Below, one piece after another: positions 1 through 10,889 of a stretch of DNA of 64,000 nt (position 1 is its first letter; every line of letters starts with the position of its first letter). The notes beneath the pieces are model-generated. The model did no database searches and had not been told where the DNA came from. It was given only the letters and a program-made list of their open reading frames with translations. The stretch covers positions 2,626,228 through 2,690,227 of the forward strand of contig CAJINV010000004.1 of the NCBI GenBank assembly GCA_905178155.1, read 5' to 3'. A program made the position numbers and the translations under genes. Source of the DNA: Amoebophrya sp. A120 (taxonomy: Eukaryota; Sar; Dinophyceae; Syndiniales; Amoebophryaceae).

Positions 1-748
1 TTTTGCGGAGAAGAGCTTGTTTCTTTTTGCAGATGTTCGTTTTCCTCCGCAACAAGATTCGGTTCTTTGGCTTCTCCGCCGATCAGGACGCCGATGCGGA
101 TAACGAGGACACGATGATCGTCATCTTCTTCATCATCTATGACAGTGCACAACTACTCCCCCTCCCCCTCATCTGTATAGCATGAACGGCAATACAAGCA
201 TCAGCAAGAATGCCGGTTTTGCATGACAGATTTGCACTGGAGTATAGTCCTACTTGGGCTACCAGAACTTGTCATGCACACAGAGCCAAGAGGCAAAGGG
301 TGGATTGGGTATTTGACATGACAAACGAGGGGGAGGGGGGGTTATGCACTGTCATATCATCCTTGTTCCGACCGCTGGGCGAAGGAGACTTTGCAGGAGC
401 TTTATCCGCGACATCTCTTTCAGCACCGGACAAGCCCACCTGCTCCGCAGCCTCGGCACCAGCATCTCGAGACGCCGTTTTTCCTCCGAGGAACAAGAAG
501 TCCTCGTGTAGTGTCTGACCGCGCAAGGCATCAGAAACTGCTTCGGCGAGAGCGTTTCTGTGGAGAAACTCCGCGAGAACAGGGTAGCTGACATTGCACG
601 TTGGGTCGTTTGAGTCCTGCAGAGCAACGTGGTGCGGATCTCGCAGTGCGACGGATAGAGCATTTTTCTCCTGTTGTACCAGTCCACCTGCAAGCGGTGC
701 TCCGGCCAGCCGCAGTGGGCTCTCGTCTTGTGTGGTGGAGGGAGGCAT
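1..748 (-). CDS. Acidic protein, N-terminal part (runs off window start)
   Basis: Not recognised. The start codon is the ATG at 748; an in-frame TAG lies about 40 bases upstream, so the start is well placed. Exon 1 (748-357) encodes about 130 residues, hydrophilic and rich in Ala, Ser and Asp, ending RNKDD. A family-F introner (138-356) follows. Exon 2 (137-<1) continues in frame with an acidic run (DDEEDDDH), then residues such as VLVIRIGVLIGGEAKEP, and leaves the window open. Joining at the 5-bp repeat TCATC (plus strand) keeps the frame. No domain is visible in this part. Function cannot be assigned without the missing C-terminal part. Confidence 0.6.
138..356. mobile_element. Introner, family F (F1)
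   Basis: 219 bp with TIRs TATGACAGTGCACAAC at the left and GCACTGTCATA at the right. Perfect 5-bp TSD TCATC at 133-137 and 357-361. Lies inside the first gene; removal with one TSD keeps the frame. Confidence 0.85.
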
Positions 749-1726
749 GGTCTTCAGCTGGATTTGCAGCGTTCGACGGCAGCACCACTACAACCAAGGC
801 AGTTCAGCGAATGGCTAGGTGTGGTCCTTACAAGTGGGCGTGTGCGCCATCTTGCTCTTGCACTTGCTATCGCCGGTAACATCTAAATTGTCTAAGGGAT
901 AGGGATACAGATGAACATTATTTTTACGATGGTTCAATCTCAATCAACAACACGAGGACGCGGCCTTGTGCTCCCACTGACGTTGTGCGAGGTCGTTTGC
1001 CGGTGCCGGGTCCAGCGATATCAGAACTCGTGAGGCAAGTACGAATAGAAGCAGTGCCATAATTCACGAAGGCATGGGTCAACATGTAGTGTGAAAATGT
1101 TACATGAGGTCCTGAAGGAGCCAGCGCCAGCAGAACGAAGCAGACTTTAAGTGCAAGCGACAAGTGAAACGAAAGAATGATGTGCACCACAAAAATTAAA
1201 TGTTGACATTGACATTTGATGCCTCGTTTGGGTATGTTGAAAGTCTCTCTTGACTCCTGCTCCAGAGTCAGACCTAATCCGAAACATCCGACGCACCAGA
1301 CACTATCAAGCGCCATCAGAATCTTCAATACGAACATCGATGCGAAGATCAAGAACACGATGATGTTGATGTGTTTCGCCTTGGATTAAATTCTGCGTTT
1401 GCAGCGACGTCCTCGCCATGGTCAGGTATACACCAGAAAAAGATAAAAACTCATTAAATTATATCCACGACGACTACGTGGACGTACCGTTCTCGTCCAT
1501 CATCGATTTGGATTTTCTTTTCCATACACAAGCGCACAGTTTCTGCATGATACATTCATTATTCGTTGGCCATTCGTCGTGTGTTTCATTTTCATTGATG
1601 CAGAACATGGGAGGTCGAAAAACCCTCCTTTCATGAGGTCAAGAACCATCAATCAATCCACGAGCAGCGCAACAGGACAACTTGCAAGAAGTAGCCGAGT
1701 GCATCAAGTCCACCATAGCTTACAAC
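749..1726. other. Intergenic spacer, no gene seen
   Basis: Open frames exist on both strands (for example 924-1358 minus), but none shows domain-like or compositionally convincing protein sequence. No repeat or introner with paired TIRs was found here. It separates the start of the first gene from the stop of the ankyrin gene. Confidence 0.5.
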
Positions 1727-3965
1727 TCAGCCTGCCCGCAGCGGACTGTTGACGACTACTTCCGGATTGATTCCCGCGTTTTTTGCTTGGATTTCGGCTA
1801 ACACATTTCGCCCCACCTTCGGCTTCTTCCACTTCGCCAAGATTTCGTCCACAATGTGTTGGTTTTCCTGCAGTTCCGCACTGTCAAACGCGGTTTTTCC
1901 GTCGCTTTCCGCCTTCAAGTACGGATCCGCGCCGTGGTTCAGGAGTATCTTGATCGTGGATGTCCGGCCCGCCCGGCAGGCGGCGTTCAGCGCTTCGGTC
2001 AGCGTCTCGGCCCGGCGGTAGGACCCCTGGAGAATGGAGAGAATTTTCACCAGGCAACTGCCATGCCCGTTTTTCGCGGAGACCAAAAGGCCGGACTCGA
2101 GGGATGGGAGCGAAGTTTGGATATCAAGTGTAAAAATGTCTGGGTCTGGAAGAATGCAACTTGTCATGCTAAATCTGAAGCATGCAAAAATCTGTGTTGC
2201 ATGATTGCCAAATGGCGTCCAATTTTGACCAAGTCGGGACGCAGTTTCTCATGCAGGATAGGCATGAGAAAGATCGCACAGAATCTGTCATGCTAGGTCC
2301 TGCATTCCAGACCTCATGGGTCATGAAAAAGCTGCATGACAAATCGCACACTCTTCCAGACCCAGACATTTTTACAGTTGATATTGGAATTCCAGGAGCA
2401 ATTGCAGGGTGGCGGAATCTCCCCGGGTGCAGACAATTTGGACACCTAATAAATCAATATGTATACTTTTGCAGTGCCAGTGGACGCTCGTAATCGTCAT
2501 CGCCGTCGTGTGTCAACGCTTGGTGACATATTAGCATAAGTTTCGCACTACCTTAGTACAGCATTCGATTCAAAAATTCAAGTTTGTCGTACGCGAGCGT
2601 TGGCTGAAAGAAACTCCAGTATTACAATAACAGTATCTACGATCTATTCATACCCTCTTCCGCCGCGGCGCCGCACTGTATGAGTTTCCGTATCACGGCG
2701 TGATTATCGTGTTTCCGGCACGCGGAGGCTAATGCGGTGCCGACGGGCGCCTTCTTCTTGTCGAGTAGATACTCCACAACATCCAGTTTCCCCCGTTCTG
2801 CCGCGGCGGCCAAGGGTGTCAATCCCTTACTGGGGCCGAAAGTGGCGGTGCCGGTCACGGTGAGGTCCTGTCGTGGAAGGAAGTCATTGATTCTGTATCA
2901 TGTACTTGCATGCGTGCACAAAAAAACTTCGCCATGAATTGTTTGCAATCTTCTCGCAAGAACTTCTACAAGGCTTTTGCAGGCGAAGCATGTCCTTGAT
3001 GAAAAATAGCTACAGCCTTGAAGTAGTAGTAAGTACCTTATGCTGCACTAACAGATGGTCGACGTCCTCCAGGCGCCCGCCCTGCGCAGCGTAGACCAGC
3101 ATGTCGCCCAATTCCTGCTCCTGCTCGACACCTAAAGGTCCACGGTTAATTTTCGGTCCCCGCTTTACCAGGCTGACCTCGACCGACGGCGGGTCTGCCG
3201 GGGTCCATGACTCGTCGCCACCAACCAGGAAGTGCACCTTGGCATGTATGAAGCTTAAGCTTTTGCTTAGAAGAAGAAGCAAGGGGTCTCTTTTGGTCGA
3301 CGCAGTAGGCACATGGACCTAGCGGGGGACAATAGCATCTGCTTCTGCATGACATCAATCGCACGGCAAGCCGCGGCTACGGTGTATGTAAAGAAATAAG
3401 TACTTTCTCTTTTCGGTACTCCCGAAGGCACAAGCGGCCTAAATCCGGCTTGACTAGAGACTGTAGGAGTAATCTCGCTGATGAATCGGAGGACCTTGGG
3501 GTGAGATGTTATTTGATTTTGGAATCCAAAACCGAAACGAGAATTAAATGCCCGAGAAATGTAATGCCCATTTTGTTTTTGATTTTTTGCATCACATACA
3601 GGAAAACAAAGCGTAACTGTGACAACTATCATCTATCTGCATGCGTGACGAAAATCATTACTCAAGGCAAAGAATCCTTTGTACACAACGACGCTTTCGT
3701 CCAAATTCAACGGCTTGCAGACACAGTGTGCGGTCCGCGCCCAGGTTGCCTCCCCGAGCTCCAGTTCCTTTCTCGCTTGCGTGACGCCGGGCGGAATGGA
3801 GGGGATGTTCAGCAGAAATTCGTAACTGACCTCGCCGTAGCCGTGCAGCCAGCCTCGCCATTTCGCGCCCTGGCCGAAGAGCTCCGATTCCGAGGCGATG
3901 GAGGAGTCGCTTTGCTCTGCGGAGGGGGCTAAGCCTCCCGGCTCCGAGGAGGAGGAGGCAGACAT
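1727..3965 (-). CDS. Ankyrin-repeat protein
   Basis: Likely a protein-interaction scaffold; partner unknown. The start is the ATG at 3965 (MSASSSSEPGG, a Ser/Glu-rich head) and the stop is TGA at 1727-1729. Exons: about 3965-3662, 3237-3035, 2880-2654, 2418-2384 and 2121-1727. Ankyrin-type helices are visible: GDMLVYAAQGGRLEDVDHLL, then GLTPLAAAAERGKLDVVEYL, then ALASACRKHDNHAVIRKLI, and near the C-terminus ALNAACRAGRTSTIKILLNH followed by GADPYL. The first three introns look conventional (for example donor GTATGAAT at 2653, exon phase matching at 2418). The last is a family-A introner (2122-2383). Deleting it with one TSD gives the continuous reading LLLEFQTSLPSLESG. The first splice junction (about 3661/3238) is approximate because the phase did not resolve cleanly. 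Family call is firm, role is open. Confidence 0.8.
2122..2383. mobile_element. Introner, family A (A1)
   Basis: 262 bp. TIR core TGTCTGGGTCTGGAA at the left and TTCCAGACCCAGACA at the right, with ends TATCAAG and GTTGATA. Perfect TSD TTGGA on both sides. Interrupts the ankyrin gene; excision with one TSD restores the frame. Confidence 0.92.
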
Positions 3966-4444
3966 TTTTTTGCTACAACTGTCTGGAAAGACGGACTCTG
4001 TGCGAAATCGGAAAATTTTTCGGACGAAATACTCTCAGCAGAAACACAACATCGCATCTTCTCTGTAGTTCACGACGCCGTGTGGTCTCTCTTCACTCCT
4101 CGAAACTTTACCTGTCCAGGAAAACAGGCTATCCGATCACTTCTCTTTTGACACGGCATGATCGCAACTCTTTCAGGACGCAGACCGAGAGGCAAAATGA
4201 CATATGGATATGCGATGCGCGACAGTAAAAGTGCTCGTATTCCTATACAAAACGAATACGAAACACAAAGAGAAAGAACGACGACCCGAAACACGTGGAA
4301 GACTTGCAACATAAACACGGCCCTGTCTTCACTCGATCTCGATGCAATAGACGCTGCGACACCTTTCGAAAATAAGTGGCGCTAAGCCGTACGAACATGA
4401 CACGGCGCCAGCATCCTTTCTCAATCTAACAACTGCAATGCTGC
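3966..4444. other. Intergenic spacer, no gene seen
   Basis: Short spacer between the start of the ankyrin gene and the stop of the enolase-superfamily gene. I see no convincing coding sequence, repeat or RNA gene. Confidence 0.5.
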
Positions 4445-6638
4445 TTACTTCACCAAATAACTGCATCGCCCACTTCCTGGGTCTATCTGAAATCGTCCGC
4501 CTTTCTCCTCGGCCAGCAACTCCTCTAGTAAGTGCTCTGGCAGCTCTATGAGGTTCGGGCCGAGCGGTGGCATATTACTTCCGGAGGACAACGACAACCA
4601 TTGCACCAGCTCGAAGTCTGTCTCCCACGCTTTCGCGGTGGCAAAGCTATGCGGGAGGATTCCGCGGAGCTGTGGAAAAGCAAACTGCCCGTCGCTCGTT
4701 CGTCTCGGTGAAAAACTACAGGGCGAGTCAGGCTCAGCAGGCGCGGGCGGTGCTGGTGAAGTGTTTTTAGGCTGGTTGCGTTCATAATCTTGAAGATTCA
4801 CGCGCGAAGATCCTGACTGATGGCTCTGCTTCACCGGAGACCCTACAACACGGCGTTTTTGTCGCTCGGCCGCTTTTCTTTCTTCCTCCTCCCACATTTT
4901 GGCGAGCCGAAGCACCACGGAAACCCCTCCTGCGACACAGGTATCCGGTTGGAAGAGCTGCACGGGGGGTCGTGGGTAGTTAAAACTAGGGGAATGACGT
5001 CGCGCCGGCGCAGTCATCCACGGCCGAAACGCCTCCACACCGATGAGCGATTCGCAGCCCGCGATGGCGATTTTTTCACAACTTTGCCTGTTTGTATTTT
5101 GATGTTGTTCGTCACGTAGACCGAACGCTACGTAGTCCTCGAGCGCATTCGGCGCAAACGGTTCCTCGCAAAAGCCGATGCCCACAGGTTCGAACACTTG
5201 CCGCATTAACGTTTCCACGAAGAAAACTTGCTCTGATCCGGTTTGCCACTCCTCTTGGAAGCCCATCAAATCCACGAAAAGGTGGATATCCGGACCGACA
5301 ATTCGGCGGGCGCCATGGAACACTTGCCTTGCCCAGGCGAGTTGGACGTCGGGGGGGAAAAGAGCATCAACTGCAGATGCGCCTCCCATCTTGATGGGCG
5401 GAGTAGGAGCCGGCTCATGTTGTCGTTGTCGTTGTCTTGCCGTGTGGTCCACTTGTACTACTGGCACTTCTCCTACGCCTACCTTGTTGTCAAATAGACC
5501 AAACTATGGATTGCAAAAATGTCTGGGTCTGGAAGAATGCAAGATTTGTCATGCATATTTCTCATGACTCATGATGCCTGTAATGCAGGACCTAGCATCG
5601 CAGACTTTTAGAGGGCTTCCTGATGCACCTTCCGCATGAGAAGTGCCCTGTTCGTGTAGCACAAACTGTGCCCCTCTTGCTGGTCATGCAATACAAATCT
5701 TTTTAGAGTCCAAAAACAGCATGACAAGTTGCAATCTTCCAGACCCAGACATTTTTACAGTTGATACAAACGGCGGCCCCACGAAGAGTTTGAACGCTTT
5801 CAAGTGGTAGCAACGCATATGCATTGCAAAAGTATCGTACTCGTATAAATGCAAGTCTTGCATTACAAATCTTGTCCCCAAGGCAAATCTGCATTACAAA
5901 TTTTATTTCTCATGCTGCAGAAATTTGTATTGCATTTATACGAATACGATACTTTTGCAATGCATAACGCATCAACCGCTCCAATTTTGCAGCCAGCAAC
6001 CCTATCGCCTCCTCTGGGTCAAAAGAAAACGGAATTTCCACGGTGCAGTAAGCAACTGGCCCACCTCGTCCTTGATTTTGACGCGAGAAGCCGCGGAATG
6101 GTGTAGCTCCGTTCTCAGAGGACCATGCTGCAGACAACAACTCCGCCAATTCCACTCCCTGAAGCTGAGCTTGCAGCTGCCACAAGGCCGTGTCAATGCC
6201 ACTGATTACGGCTGCGGCGTCCGGGTTGCGGCAGTTATACGAAGAGGAAATGAACAAGCTAGCATCATCTCCTGATGTTGATGAATTATCCTTCGCACTA
6301 GCCACCGGCTCATTGTTTGCCAGCGGGTTGTTCCAGATCGCAGGTCCCGCCGTGCCAGAAATAGCCTCCAGGCTCTTCGCGACCCTTTCCTGTAACGAAT
6401 CGGCTACCTCTTCTTGCCTGGATAAAAAGTCTCCGGCGCCTGATGAACTAGCTCCTTGCCAAATTCTCTCCGCCTCGCCAGCATCGCAATAGGAACAGCC
6501 TACACCAACTTTGTCGCCAAATGTGATTTCGCAGTGACTGACCGGCCGGATGAGCGTCTCTGTCCATCTTACCGGGCGCTGCCGAGTGAAACGAATGGAG
6601 AAATTTTGTGGCGCGACGGGCGGCCGAAGCCTCGCCAT
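4445..6638 (-). CDS. Enolase-superfamily protein (mandelate racemase/muconate lactonizing enzyme-like)
   Basis: Family members abstract a proton next to a carboxylate and use a divalent metal; the substrate here is unknown. Exons 6638-5967, 5817-5768 and 5503-4445 give 591 codons, longer than the usual 350-450. The N-terminal cap shows GDKVGVGCSYC and later GIDTALWQLQAQLQGVELAE. The barrel follows in family order: YHLKAFKLFVG (the Lys-x-x-Lys strand), DIHLFVDLMGF (first metal Asp), GFCEEPFAPNALEDY (second ligand Glu), IAIAGCESLIGVEAF (third ligand Glu) and QLFQPDTCVAGGVSVV. The order of these motifs makes the family assignment strong. A low-complexity insertion (QRQRQHEPAP region) sits after the Lys strand. 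Two introners interrupt the gene. The second can be spliced as a canonical GT-AG intron (5767-5504) and stays in frame. Ends at TAA/TAG-type stop at 4445. Confidence 0.85.
5505..5766. mobile_element. Introner, family A (A2), usable as a GT-AG intron
   Basis: 262 bp with the TGTCTGGGTCTGGAA core and its inverted copy. Perfect TSD CAAAC. On the coding (minus) strand the TSD reads GTTTG, so its last G plus the TIR TA gives a GT donor and the TIR ATA plus the next TSD G gives an AG acceptor. Confidence 0.93.
5818..5966. mobile_element. Introner, family B (B1)
   Basis: 149 bp with TIRs TATGCATTGCAAAAGTATCG and the reverse complement at the right. Perfect TSD ACGCA (5813-5817 and 5967-5971). Interrupts the enolase-superfamily gene just before the Lys-x-x-Lys strand; excision with one TSD is in frame. 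Confidence 0.93.
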
Positions 6639-7220
6639 GGGATTCTAAATGGCTCTCAAATGCTGGTCGACGATGATGATTTTTACGTGCTGCAGACAAC
6701 TGCTACGTACTCTCTCTTTCGAAACCGTTTCATCGCGCACCAGGATTAGAAATAAACTCGGTTGCTGTGACCGTAAAATGCAAATAACTCATGACGAGAG
6801 CGGAAGGATTAAGAGGACGGACGGACAAACGGACACAAGAAGACACGAAGGAGGAGGACGGGGCTATATCTTATTATCGATCAAAAACTTTTGTGCAAGG
6901 AGGATCGTGTGACCGCGCTCCTTCCACAGTTGTGGCTAATCACCTTATTAAGTATTCGATCAGAAACTTTTGATCGGAAACCAAGTGCGAAAGAACATCA
7001 AAGTTGTACCATGAGTGTGTCCTCATCCTCAAGGGAACAAATTATGCCACTGCGATCTTTATTTTTTACGCAATGAATAAATAGAAGCCGCGTCAACGTC
7101 AAGCTCAAGTCCGAGGATTGCAAACTGCTTTGATATTTCTGTTCGTGAGAGAAATTATCAGAAAGGCCGCGAACAAGGGGAACGCGACATCACCTCTGCG
7201 GACGAGTCATCTTTCTACAT
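6639..7220. other. Intergenic spacer, no gene seen
   Basis: AT-richer than the flanking exons, with two similar stretches reading ATCAAAAACTTTTG and ATCAGAAACTTTTG about 80 bases apart. I see no coding sequence or RNA gene. Confidence 0.45.
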
Positions 7221-9898
7221 CTACACATTCACTCTGGTACGCCGTTTCCGGTTCGCGCGGATCTTGATCTTGGTGAACTTGTGCATGTACCGCGTCCGCG
7301 TGCGCATGCCGTACCGTCGCTGCATGCGGTTGCACATCCTCCGCTGCACGATCAACCCCAGGGGCTGCTTGGGCGACCGGGTTTTCAGGCCGTTCGCGTA
7401 CACCCCCCACCGGGTACAGGGCACCTTCTTCTCGGATTTCGCCTGCGACCCGCCCCCGTGTGGGTGGAACGAGGCCTCCATCGCGTTCCCCCGGACGCTG
7501 GGCCGAATACCCAGCCGCCGGTTCACGCCGGCCTTGCCTTTAAACCTGATAGAAGACGCAGTGCACTCGGCTTTTTAGTTGTACTCATGTGCTGTGGATA
7601 ATCTTTCATTCTTTGAATTGCACATTCAAATGAAGACTTTATTATTTAGGTTCTTATCTATTTCATCACTAGGACTGTCGTCTGCGCATGACAAATTTGA
7701 AGAAGAACTGATAAAATACCTGTGATCGTGCATGATGTTCGACACTTGGCCGATGGTCGCGTAGCACTCGTTGTGAAACTTCCGGATTTCCGTGCTGTTC
7801 AGCTTCAGTGTCGTGTATCTGGGGCAACGGTCAAGCAGGATGGCGAACGCCCCCGCCGCTCGGGCCACCTGGCCTCCGTATGGAATGCAAATATGTCTGG
7901 GTCTGGAAGGATGCAAGGTTTGTCATGCTTGCGTGGCATGACTGACGAGTTTGTGATGCGTGTCCAAGAAGAGACCCTTTTTTATTTTCTTGTCATGCAA
8001 ACACGCAGGAGCTTGTCACGCGGTATTAAGCGCAATACTAAGCCGCGCAAATATTTCTCATGCTTGGCTGCACATAATTACAGAGCATTCACTATTCACA
8101 ACCCAGCATTACAAGTTTCCAGACCTCCCAGACATGTTTGCATTTGATACTCCGCGCCCCGGCTCAATTTCCACGTTGTGCACGATCGAGGACACCGGTA
8201 TTTTCCCGAGTGGCAAGGCGTTACCGGGCAAAATGTTCGCGTTTTCGGAGGCCACCACCTGGTCGCCGGGGCGCAGCGTGTCCTGTGCAAAAGTATCGCA
8301 CTCGTATTGCAGTCATGCATTACAAATCTTTTTGTGAAGGCAAATCCGCAGTACAAATTTTATTTCTCATGCTGAGGAAATTTGTAATGCATTTATACGA
8401 GTGCGATACTTTTGCAATGCATACAGTGCGTGCGGCGCCAAAATGTAAGACAACACCCCGTCGTCGTACTGGATGAGCGCAATGTGCGCGCTCCGGCCCG
8501 GGCAGTACTCGATGCGGAGACAGGTCGCGGGCACGTCCTTGCGGCCGCGTTTGAAGTCCACGATGCGCAGGCGGTACGCACACTCCGCGCCCTGGTGCCG
8601 CACCACCACTTGCCCGGTCACGTTCCGGCCCGCGTGGTTGATGTGCGGGACCGACAACTGCTTCACCACCCGACCCCGAATATCCCACAGAAAAAAGCAG
8701 GCAGGTCATATTTGTAATGCAAAAATAAATATACCGGAAAAATCTGTCATGGGCGGCCCCATAGCATGCTGTTTAGGATGCGCAACACAGATTTTTCTGT
8801 GTGTTTCTTTTTGCATTGCAAAAATGCCCTGCTTGCTTTTTTCTGTGGGATACCGAAACGTGTCTTGCGGGTACTCCTCGAGCAGTTGCAGGAGCTTGCG
8901 CTGTATCCTGTGCAGAAGTATCGTATTCATAGTAATCGCATTCATGCATTACAAATTTCCATCCCAAGGCAAATCAGCATGACAAATTCTGTTTCTGATG
9001 CTCAACTAATTTGTCATGCGATTTATACAAGTACGATACTTTTGCGATGCATACGCTGTTTTGCGAACGTGAAGGGCGTGAAGACTTGCTGCTGGGGCAG
9101 CGGGCAGGCGAGCTTCGGGTACCCGGTCTCAAAGTCGGTGAAGGGGATCCGATTACGCTTCAGAATGGAGTAGCAGTTCGCGAACGTGCGGGTCTGCGAA
9201 AGCAGGTGCTGGTGGGGCTGGATGGAGGTTGGTTGGTCATTTCTGTCTACGAGTACTACGCAAGAACAGCGGGCGGGAGCGGGACTAGTAGAAGTTTGCT
9301 GGTAGTAGAAGTAGTTGCCCTGCTGGCCGCTTCTGTTGCTTTGCAGGCGGATCACTGAAGAAGAGGAGCCCAACGACGAGCTTGTGCAAGTAAAAATTGG
9401 TCGTCCACCAGCACTCCGCGAAGTACTAGATGATCTCCTTGTAGTACTTGAGGCCTCCAAGCGGCCCCCGGTCGAGAATCTTCTCGTCAGAACTGCTACT
9501 GCTACCTGTGCGAGGACCACATACGAAGTCGAGGAGGACGCCGCTCTTGTTGACCCGACTAAAAGGGGCCGGGCCCCCGCGCTTGTTGAGGAGGTTCCTC
9601 GGAGCTGCGACAGGTCAACACGTCGTGGTGGGGCTGCAAGAAGAACATTCGAAGAAGTTCTTACAGCTTGACCGAGGGTTGGGCGGGGAGCACGAGCAAT
9701 GGAGGTCGAGGTCGTTAATCCAGCTACACGACCTCCTCCACAACAGGATGCTGGTAACGACATGTTGGTCATTGTCGTAGTCGTCCCGGGTGGTACTAGT
9801 TCGTAGGTGGACCACTCGATGGAGGCGTTGGTGCGTACGAATGCGGTTATTTTTGCGTCGATCAAACAATAGAAGCCATGAGTTGAAAGAACGCTCAC
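7221..9898 (-). CDS. Mitochondrial ribosomal protein uL2 (L2), nuclear-encoded
   Basis: Large-subunit ribosomal protein that contacts the peptidyl-transferase centre. Exons 9898-9054, 8903-8853, 8680-8424, 8278-8150, 7878-7720 and 7545-7221 give 582 codons including stop, an exact multiple of three. The L2 signature runs in order across exons: GRNVTGQVVVRHQGAECAYR, RIEYCPGRSAHIALIQYDDG, PLGKIPVSSIVHNVEIEPGR, GGQVARAAGAFAILL, ECYATIGQVSN, GVNRRLGIRPSVRGNAM and HPHGGG with the conserved His. The long N-terminus (about 270 residues, Ser/Thr/Arg-rich, containing LTRRFSTGG) fits a mitochondrial targeting region, so the organelle is inferred from that. Start at 9898 is the first in-frame ATG; an internal Met is possible. 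Four introners (A3, B2, H, B3) and one GT-AG intron (7719-7546) interrupt it. Confidence 0.9.
7879..8149. mobile_element. Introner, family A (A3)
   Basis: 271 bp with the family-A core inverted repeat. Perfect TSD CTCCG. Splits the uL2 gene between EPGRG and GQVARAAG; excision with one TSD restores the conserved L2 reading. Confidence 0.93.
8279..8423. mobile_element. Introner, family B (B2)
   Basis: 145 bp with TIR GCAAAAGTATCGCACTCGTA and its inverted partner. TSD CAGCG/CAGTG, four of five bases. Lies in the uL2 gene. Confidence 0.88.
8681..8852. mobile_element. Introner, family H
   Basis: 172 bp; TIR TATCCCACAGAAAAAAGCA at the left, its inverted copy at the right. Perfect TSD CCGAA. The only member of this TIR family in the window. 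Interrupts the uL2 gene in its N-terminal half. Confidence 0.9.
8904..9053. mobile_element. Introner, family B (B3)
   Basis: 150 bp, family-B TIRs, perfect TSD CGCTG. Interrupts the uL2 gene only 51 bases from the family-H introner. Confidence 0.92.
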
Positions 9899-10889
9899 TC
9901 AAACCACCTCGTCAGTCTGTCGTTGGATCAAGCGTCGACAATCGACGTCCTACGAGAAGAGCAAGCACTTCTAAGGAGAGCACACGACAGCACGGAGACG
10001 GGACATCAGGACAAGAGGCATCGTTGCTTAAATGTAATTTCAACGAAGTTTTATTTTTCGTATGGTATTTGTATGCAGCATGAGGGCGGCCGCGGTGGTG
10101 GTCCCGCCCCGTGCTTTTCCATTGAGACGAACTCAGCCTCCGCCGTGGTCTTCCAAGGCACCGCTTTTATTGAAATGCGAAATTCTTGAAAACGCCGATC
10201 TGCGAGGAAATCGCTCGTGCCTGGCTGCTTGTTCCAACAACAGATGAGAGACAGGCACAACTACCGAAAAAGGGCTGCTCCGAGATGTAAGTAAGTACTT
10301 ACACGAAAAGAAAGGCTCTGCCCCCTGATGTAGATATAGCGAACATCAAATCTGCCACCGACCTCTATGGGTTATCTGGTGTGCTGCGTGTGGGTTGCTC
10401 CTAGCAACATGCACCTATGCAGCCGTCAATTCTTGATTAGATTTACTGTGCGTGATTTCTTTTTAGACTTCAGATGAGGGAGTAAAACCTGATATATAAT
10501 GCCGGATGGACCATTTCAGCTGCGGTCGTGTTTGAGTTTGACATTGACTACTCTCAATAAAATGCAAAGACCTGCTGCTCCCGCCAACTTTTTTTGCATT
10601 AAGAACCCACCCAGCGGGGAGACAGAAAACAAAATAACTTTGTAGTTGCCTATACGTCTACAAGTCACAGCACACAAGCAGATTAAAACTGCAAAACTAA
10701 TACATATGCTGCGAAGCCTCTGGCTCTGCTTTTTTTGTTGACACAGAGACGCAATTCTTCATGGAACATGAACAAAAGTAGATGCGGATAACGATTTTTC
10801 GCGGGGATTATGATCAGTTGTGTAAAAATGTGATGTAGTGAAGTCGTTTCAGTGTGATTTGACTTGCAGTGTGATATTGAAATAAAATT
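9899..10889. other. Intergenic spacer, no gene seen
   Basis: About 1 kb between the uL2 start and the ABC-transporter stop. Sparse, short open frames only. No paired TIRs were found. Confidence 0.5.

Noticed and set aside
924-1358. Minus-strand open frame with hydrophobic stretches
   Set aside because: No neighbouring exon, no domain, and a composition that does not match nearby coding exons.
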